This document shows, one piece after another, positions 57,291-64,000 of a DNA stretch of 64,000 nt; position 1 is the first letter of the stretch; each line of letters opens with the position of its first letter. The notes under the pieces were generated by a model that was not told where the DNA came from, made no database searches, and saw only the letters and a list, made by a program, of their open reading frames with translations. Where the stretch lies: the NCBI GenBank assembly GCA_005784505.1, contig VCAZ01000050.1, positions 310,001 to 374,000 of the forward strand. Reading direction: 5' to 3'. The position numbers and the translations under genes were made by a program. This DNA is from Bagarius yarrelli (Eukaryota; Chordata; Actinopteri; Siluriformes; Sisoridae).

Positions 57291-58289
57291 TGCATCTGGT
57301 TCTAGAATCCAGATTATTCAAACAAACTACAACACAACTTATTTATTTAGTATATCTTATATGCTCCATGGCTGTGAATCCCCACCTTCTTCCATTTTAT
57401 CAATGACACAGCTGCCACAATGAAAACTGTCTTTGCCTACTGACAAAATCTTACAAACTCATCTTTCTCTTTTTTCTTAGCTGTCAGTTATTTCTGGAGA
57501 ACAATTATCGCATTTCTTTTATCATTTTATCATCAAATAGATTATTATAGATTATTTTTAAATATAGACAATAATGATAATGATAATTTTGAGATCAAAT
57601 GGTGAAAGATAAAAACACGCTGGACTATTAAATTCTTCTTCCCTAAAGAAATGTAGAAACTAAGCGGGGGTCAACTTTTTATTTATTTTTTTTAATACTG
57701 TAGAAATAATGTACATTTTTTATGTTGTCCAACATTAAAAACGAACAACCTTTTAAAGCATAGGAAAGATATACATCAAAATAATCCACTGAAACAGCAA
57801 ACCTTACTCTTTGGCTAATGGGCTACGAAACAAGATCTGGCCATTAGACCTGATATAAGTAGTTCCTGTCATTATAATAGACAATCTGTCTCTCTTTACA
57901 ATGGAATTGACTCTATTTCCTGTAACTGCTTCTATTTAATGACTGGATCTACCATGCCCTAAAAATTCTTGGAGACAGCTTCTATCTGAAACCTATAGTT
58001 AGATCGAAAGCACTACAGCTACCATACAAACATCAGGCAACGTACCATGAACATTTTCCATCAAATATCTAAAACATCAGATTAAATATATGTCTTAACC
58101 AAAAACACTATACTAATCACTTAATTTATATGATATTGAAAACACCTTTGGAACAAACCAGAACATAAGAAAAATAAAATGGTGAAAAAAAAAACACAGA
58201 CAAGGGGTCTCAGTACATTTGTCGATAGATTGTATATGGAATCAGTAATCAGTAAGTAGGAATTTAAAATGAGTTAAATCAACAATAAC

Positions 58290-58410
58290 TGTAATGGACT
58301 GGCAACCTGTCCAAGTTCTACCCCTCCTGCCATTCACCCTTTCAGAGACGGCAGATCCCTGTGACCCCAAATTAGGAAATAAGCGGGTATAAAAAATGAA
58401 TGAATAAATA
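58290..58410 (+). mobile_element. SINE family B, 3' half
   Basis: 'taatggactggcaacctgtc', 'cattcaccctttcagagacg', 'gcagatccctgtgaccccaa', 'agcgggtataaaaaatgaat'. The 'gctgggatagactcc' block is deleted. Confidence 0.75.
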
Positions 58411-58566
58411 AATGAACGAACAGCAACACCACCACCAAAAAAAAAATACACACCATTATATGAAGTAAGACGAGGACTGAAGCCTAGACTTTAGAATTAT
58501 GCATTAAGTGACTACACGGTCAGGTAAAAGCTTTGCTGACATACCTAGCAAATATTCAAAAGGTCA

Positions 58567-59032
58567 GGCAGTGGTGGCTCAAATGGTTATGCCACTGCGT
58601 CATTGTTTTAATGACCAGGAAGACCTGGATTCAAATCCCTCTGCTGCCATTCTGCCATTGTTGGGTTCTTGAGTAAGACTCTTAACCCTTTCAGCTCCAT
58701 GGGTGCTGTAAAAAAACTGACCCTGTGCTCTTACCCAGGGGGGCAGGGTGGCTCAAATGGTTAAGGTGCTGAGTTGTTAATCTGAAGACCAGAAACACCT
58801 GGGTTCAAGCCCCACCTCTGGCAAGTCAAGCCACTGTTGGGTCCTTGAGCAAGACCCTCAAGGGCCCCTGCACCCTGACCCCAACCTACCAAGATGGGAT
58901 ATGCAAAAAATGCATTTCATTGGCTCTGTACATGTACCTTGCACAATGAATTGAATATACTTACCCCAACTTTTTAAGCTGGGATATGCGAAGAAACAAA
59001 TTTCACTGTGCTGTAGAATAAATGTGACAAAC
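58567..59032 (+). mobile_element. older SINE family C, split by a younger copy of itself
   Basis: Left piece to about 58738: 'aggcagtggtggctcaaatg', 'gacctggattcaaatccctc', 'cttgagtaagactcttaacc'. Right piece from about 58961: 'ccccaactttttaagctggg', 'atatgcgaagaaacaaattt'. Both pieces meet the insert at CTTACCC. Confidence 0.8.
58742..58957 (+). mobile_element. SINE family C, younger copy with target duplication
   Basis: 'ggcagggtggctcaaatggt', 'taaggtgctgagttgttaat', 'cctgggttcaagccccacct', 'gatatgcaaaaaatgcattt', 'tgcacaatgaattgaata'. It is flanked by CTTACCC on both sides (58732-58738 and about 58960-58966), a plausible 7-bp target-site duplication. Very similar to 22604-22868, so both belong to a recently active subfamily. 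Confidence 0.85.
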
Positions 59033-59557
59033 AAGCCCCTTTACCCCCTTTTTACCATCAGTACTAATTCAAACAGTAAAGATGCTTGTTGTGGGAATAA
59101 TTTTACTATAAATATGAATCATTAACTTTATTATTCATGACTCTTCAAACGCTTTAAACGATAACTACAGCTGGATATCTGCCTTTAGGTTTGCCCCACA
59201 CCATTTGTAATCTTATCACAGACTATTATTTGAAGTCTACACAGAAAATTCAGTTTCCACTTCATTTCTCTACAAAATATTGCAATGAAATTTTGTATCG
59301 TCTTTAAATTTGTCCCATGCTCAAATCAGAGTCAATTGAATTATCGAATCTCTCACTGCAGTATTGCACTGTTCGTTGAAATTAAATTTGGTAGACAGCA
59401 CAGTATGCATTAAAATTTCATTTGACTCCCCAGACAGCACTTTGAAAGAAATAGTCTCTCTGGGTTTTTTTGCCAGATTCAAGTACAGTGTGTTTTACTG
59501 GGACGAAAGATTAATAGGCTTTAAGTAACACATTTCTGTCCTTTCAGCCCTAACTGT

Positions 59558-60152
59558 AAACTAACGTTCCATGCACACTGCAGATCTTGATGCCCAATGT
59601 CCGATTTTTTTAATGAACCGCTTACATCATCTTTTAAAAATGATGCATATCTGCCCAAGGTAAACATACTGAGCGGAAGAGGAAGTAAAACGGTGCAATA
59701 ATCCATAGACGCAATAGAAGAAGACGAAATTATTATTTAGTATTTTGCTTCCTCATCCTGTTTTTTTGTTTTTTAATAGTGTTTCAATTTTTTTTAATGT
59801 TTACAGACACGATTTTAAGTGAAGAAAAATAATAAATGTCAAAATACACAGTCGCACGTAGTTTTATATATATACTGTATATCTCCGGTCCATCCGAGTT
59901 GACCTCATGCGGGCACCGTCGGTTATTCAATGATGTTCGACTCGCATTGACAGGTGAAAATCCGATCTGGTCTGTTTATATGACAGACACTAATGCACGT
60001 ATCTGATTCATATTTATTTCCACATATGGGGCCTGAAACTGATCTGAAATTATCAAAATCCATGTGATTTTTGATGGTCGGTCAGATCCTATCTGTACCA
60101 TATTAGAGGAAAAAAATGGAACTGCGTCATTTGATATATCCGGTGTAACTGT
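59558..60152 (-). mobile_element. MITE family K, second copy
   Basis: Reverse of 39054-39708. 'catgcacactgcagatcttg'+'atgcccaatg' here is the right terminal region, and 'gatatatccggtgtaactgt' with 'agcc' is the left. Shared interior text includes 'gatgatgtaagcggttcatt' (minus strand) and 'tggtacagataggatctgac' (minus). More diverged at the ends than the first copy. Confidence 0.6.
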
Positions 60153-60884
60153 AGCCTATGTCCCAGTGAGTTAAAGGAGTCTTTATGGGTTCAGGACAAT
60201 ATTCATACCAAGCTTAAAGGGGCAGACCAATAAACATCAGGCAGACTTTGAAACATTAACAAGTATGGGTTAACAGTGTTGTTAAAAGAGGACCGTGAAA
60301 GATGACATTTTATCAATAAGATATTATCACACTGTGGGAAGAAATCATTTTAAAAATATTAGCATCAGTAGGGATTTGTTGAAGCTGTAATAGAGCTTTA
60401 CACTGTAACATCTCGATATTTTAGCTTCATCCTATAAAGGTATTAAAAATAGTTGCCAGATGTAATATACAGCACTAAAAAGACAAGCTTTTTCGTCCAA
60501 CAACCACAGCCCAACAACCCAACCAACAACTAATGACCCCAACCCAAACCCAGGGCTTAAATAACAAAGTGATGTAACGACCTTATTAACAGAACTGGTG
60601 AAAGAGATCAGAATCTAGACAAACTAACTAGGGAAAACTCTAATCACAATGCTAAAGGAGATAAAACAAAACTAAATCCAAACCACAACTTTGATACGCG
60701 GCTAATGATGACCTAATCCATGCTAGCAGTCTTTTGATGCTCATTTGTACGATAGGGGATTAAAAATTAACCAAGAAGCTAAAACAGACATTTAGCTGTT
60801 TATTTTACTGGAAAGAAAATGATTGGCTGCAATTATTGTTCGTTCTAGATTATAGAATTTGGTAGACTTAAACTTCAAATTTAA

Positions 60885-61075
60885 GGCATTTTAGCAGACG
60901 TCCTTATCCAAAGGGACATACATTTATGTCATTTATACAACTACTATTATGCAATTGAGGGATGAGGGCCTTGCTCAGGGGCCCAGCAGTGGCAACATGG
61001 TTATGTAGGGAATCAAACCCTGATCTTTCAATTAGCAGTCCAACACCTCAACCACTGTGCTACCACTGTCCACCA
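60885..61075 (-). mobile_element. SINE family A, near full-length
   Basis: 'cattttagcagacgtcctta', 'ccttgctcaggggcccagca', 'gtagggaatcaaaccctgat', 'cctcaaccactgtgctacca'. Confidence 0.85.
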
Positions 61076-62027
61076 CCGTATTATACAATAAATAAGACCT
61101 TGTTATATGTTTTGTCACTAATATTAAGTGCATTCATTGTTTGATCTGTTAAAGTGCAGCACAGACCGCATTCCGCATCCAGCTCAGTCATTTCTCTGCA
61201 ACAAAAAATCCTGTTAATGTAAAACAAAAACAATTATTATCTATTCCCAACGGTTCGTGTTTTAGCTTTTCTATTTCTTTTATTCCGTTTTTTTTTCCCC
61301 ACATGAACCTTTTCCCTTTGGTTTATTGTGTTGTTAAAGTAAACTCATGAAAGGTGACATTTAATCAATAAAATCTAATAACACTGCAGTGCAAGAACAT
61401 AAAAAAGGTAATGTTGGTAATTACCCACAATGCCAACAGAAATGCAGGAATGCTCACGGTGAACAAATGCTCGATATTATGTTGGAATTAGCTACAAAAA
61501 TTGAATTACTTGGAAAAACTTATTCCCCAGCAAGGAAGCGGAAAAACAGATACAAACACACTGTTATAGCTCGTCATTAAGTGCTTGGGACGCATTCCTG
61601 GCTGACAAACACACAAGTGCTACAGTTCCATTTGATGACAAGAGAGACGCGATCATAATAGCATAAATGTCGGTGAACCAGCCATCCTGATGAAGAAATT
61701 CTAAATAAAACATTATGAAATAATACACAAAATGTCTAACAGTTGTGGAAAAAAGTGAGATGTTGTTGTGACTAAATTCTGTTAATTGTGAAACAAATTG
61801 GTTTTAGTTTATTTAAGCATGGAGTGGGAGGAGGGGGGGTGTCACTGAAACTTTTTTACAATACCAGTTTATAGAGTTTAGAAATATATTAACCAAAACA
61901 TGAAACCATTTCTTAATTTTTGGACTGTTGCTATGTCTATATTAGCATCTGTGCTGCTAGAAACCGCTGCTAGCATATCACTGTGGATTTAATTTAAAAT
62001 TCTATTTATTGTGAAAAAAACAAAAAC

Positions 62028-62200
62028 ATTTACAGCATTTGGTAGACGCCCCCTTATCCAGATCTACTAACATTCATTTTCATTGTACAACTGAGCAATT
62101 GGGGGTTAAGGGCCTTGCTCAGGGGCCCATCAGTAGTAACTTAATGGAACTTGAATTGCACACTATCTTTTGGTTAGCAGTCCAACACCAAGGCATAACC
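62028..62200 (-). mobile_element. SINE family A, diverged
   Basis: 'catttggtagacgccccctt', 'gagcaattgggggttaaggg', 'ccttgctcaggggcccatca', 'ggttagcagtccaacaccaa'. The B box is lost. Confidence 0.8.
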
Positions 62201-62439
62201 TGAGTTTTTTTTATAATACATAACTTTCCTAATAAATAAATAAGTTTTAATAGAGTAACTGTGTCTTATTTGTCATGTTATAACTGCAAACACTTCGATT
62301 TTCTTGGCATAATCACACAAATGTAAATTTATGACTGTAAATGACACGTCACATAGAAATATATTAGCATTAAAATAACCAATTTTAAAAACATGTATTA
62401 TAAGTGATTAGTTTAAATAATGTTACTTAATAATGCACA

Positions 62440-62560
62440 ATATGGCCAAACGCATTGGGACACCTGATCATTACATCTGTATGAGTTTATGAACATTCTG
62501 TGCCAGATGTTGTCTCACTTTTTATCATAAAATAACCTCCACACCTCTGGAAATGTTTTA
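62440..62560 (+). mobile_element. MITE family E, left end
   Basis: 'caatatggccaaacgcattg', 'ggacacctgatcattacatc', 'gaacattctgtgccagatgt', 'ataacctccacacctctgga'. It has the best-preserved left terminus in the window. Confidence 0.65.
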
Positions 62561-63764
62561 CTCTTTGTACAGCATTTAGGATTTTTTTTTTTATATATAT
62601 ATATAAGAATGGTTTATTATAATATAAAAAAAACTGACCGGTTTTTTTTCATATTTACAAATTGCCTAAAGAAAATTTGACATTTGCTTGTTAAAAAAAC
62701 ATTTGATAAAATGTCATTATAGGCTCTTGTCACCAATATCAATTATTCAGATACTGCAAAATTACAGCAAATACCATGTTTTCTTCTCACATCACCAAAC
62801 CCATCACAATGTGCAAACAGATGCATCCACCAGGAACTTAGTTCTAATTAGTAAAGAACGTGTAGGTGTAAGTGCCTCGGCCAGCGGGGACCTGTCTGGA
62901 ATAACAGTATAATAAGAGCTACAGCAGTTGTAGATTACTAGAATAAAAACTAAATATTGACCTTGTATTGACATATTTGTTGAAGTTTTCAAGTTTGTTC
63001 ATAGCTTAACTTATTTATAATGAAAATAAAAATCCAGCCAGCATACAAAAACTCCAAGCTGTAAAATTTGAACATGGTTATTATTTAATTACTGTTCCTT
63101 ATGGTTCAGGTTTGGGGATCCTTAAGTAATATCATGTAAAAGAAACATGAACATGTGTCTAAACATTGTGTCAAGTGACCGTATCTACTGTATTTGATTT
63201 AGTAGCTAATAGTGATTGGTTGTTCTTAAACGATTCGTTTATTTTGTTTAGTCGCGATTGCGGTTTTCTTTCCGGCCCAGGACGCATTGGTTAAGCAGAT
63301 TGGTCTGTCACATGATGCACGAATGGCTTAAACCCAAAGATAAGAGGTGAGGTGAACTAATCATAGACTGAAGATCCAGATAAACAATGAAGTAATCTTT
63401 TATGTTTGTTATAGCATTATAGTTTAGTTTTGTTTGTAGTGTGATCAACATTTGGGTTAAATAATAGATAATAATTTGCATTTGCAATTACAATTTTAAT
63501 TTATTTTGCTAAACGACACTTAGGGGTCCGAGTCAGTAAAATGAGCCAGTCATAAGTACTTAGGGTTCAGATGTTAAAACTTTACCTCCCAAAAAAAAAA
63601 GCTTAAATTTTAGCCTTCAATTCCATGCTTTATTAAAGTTAATAGTCACTCTGATTGGTTGGATTTTTACGCCGTTTTTGAAAAACAGCTTTTTGTCACA
63701 GCGTTCTGTGGAAAATGACATTCACGCCCGCCCTGAAGCATAATGCTGAATAAAACAAATTGTG

Positions 63765-63868
63765 ATGAGGGTTAAAGGCTGTGCTCAATGGCCCAGGCTT
63801 CTTTACTTCCAAATCTCAACCTTCCAATCGGTAGCCCAGAGCTTTAAACAATGAGAAACCACTGCCTT
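63765..63868 (-). mobile_element. SINE fragment, family A or C
   Basis: 'gagggttaaaggctgtgctc', 'aatggcccaggcttctttac', 'ccttccaatcggtagcccag', 'caatgagaaaccactgcc'. Too diverged to choose the family. Confidence 0.5.
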
Positions 63869-64000
63869 ATAATTAATATTTTATTTCAAGTACAAAGGTC
63901 ATGGTGCATATATCAAACCTGACAAAACAACAAGGGTTTCTGGCGTACTAGCATGTACTATTTTATTCATTTATCAAGTACAGAATTTTTACCTTCTATT

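Larger units (their letters stand above)
26389..64000 (-). other. EDIL3: EDIL3 intron, >37 kb (EGF2 to EGF3), partial
   Basis: Everything right of the EGF3 exon is taken as the upstream intron, because I found no EGF2-like exon (CHNGGTC / RGD block) on the minus strand up to the window end. This rests on reading, not a search. Repeats and islands are listed separately. Parts with nothing identifiable include 27800-28580, 29120-29880, 31140-31780, 34070-35960, 37330-37670, 43110-44030, 44870-45540, 50540-51880, 52700-54050, 57330-58280, 59030-59550, 60160-60880 and 62570-63760. AC-rich stretches at 8220-8520, 31320-31510, 45540-45870 and 60470-60690 look like unclassified dispersed repeats. 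Confidence 0.75.

Noticed and set aside
26389..64000. EGF2 (RGD-bearing) exon of EDIL3
   Set aside because: Looked for a minus-strand CHNGGTC / RGD / CxCPxGF block; none recognised. A short exon could still be missed by eye.

Overview
The window is ordinary vertebrate nuclear DNA, most likely from a teleost. It is AT-rich, full of (AT)n, (CA)n and (AG)n microsatellites, and carries many tRNA-derived SINEs, MITE-like DNA transposons and LINE remnants of kinds common in bony fish. I see no bacterial, viral or organellar organisation and no CRISPR array.

One gene can be supported: EDIL3 (Del-1), an extracellular-matrix protein with EGF and discoidin domains, on the minus strand. Five internal exons are visible in transcript order: 26275-26388 (third EGF domain), 12835-13016, 3533-3688 and 2885-3029 (first discoidin / F5/8 type C domain), and 1785-1969 (first part of the second discoidin domain). 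Splice sites and phases agree: 1-1, 1-0, 0-0, 0-1, 1-0. The signal peptide, EGF1 and EGF2 exons should lie beyond base 64000, and the last two discoidin exons before base 1. I found neither set inside the window.

The rest is intron: the start of one intron at 1-1784, introns of about 0.9, 0.5, 9.1 and 13.3 kb, and more than 37 kb of the EGF2-EGF3 intron at the right. These are filled with repeats. Family A is a tRNA-derived SINE with A and B boxes and about 20 copies or fragments. Family B is the SINE ending in a 'gggatagactccagcagatc'-like 3' half. Family C is a third SINE-like family ('ggctcaaatggttaaggtgc'). Family E is a MITE with ends like 'tattgggacacctg'. There are also mariner-, Tc1- and hAT-like remnants, a two-copy MITE with ends like 'catttacactgca', an RTE-like reverse-transcriptase fossil (33010-33715) and an L2-like fossil (56620-57290). 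Several insertions are nested and give relative ages.

The features that stand out are: an 18S rRNA fragment fused to a coding-like fragment between two copies of a roughly 117-130 bp duplication (46140-46556); a long imperfect hairpin (25531-25642); a SINE whose inner 42-bp block is repeated six times (48950-49196); a coding-like island with a possible 3' splice site on the EDIL3 strand (47374-47549); and several repeat-free islands that may be conserved regulatory elements. I found no convincing new multi-gene system.
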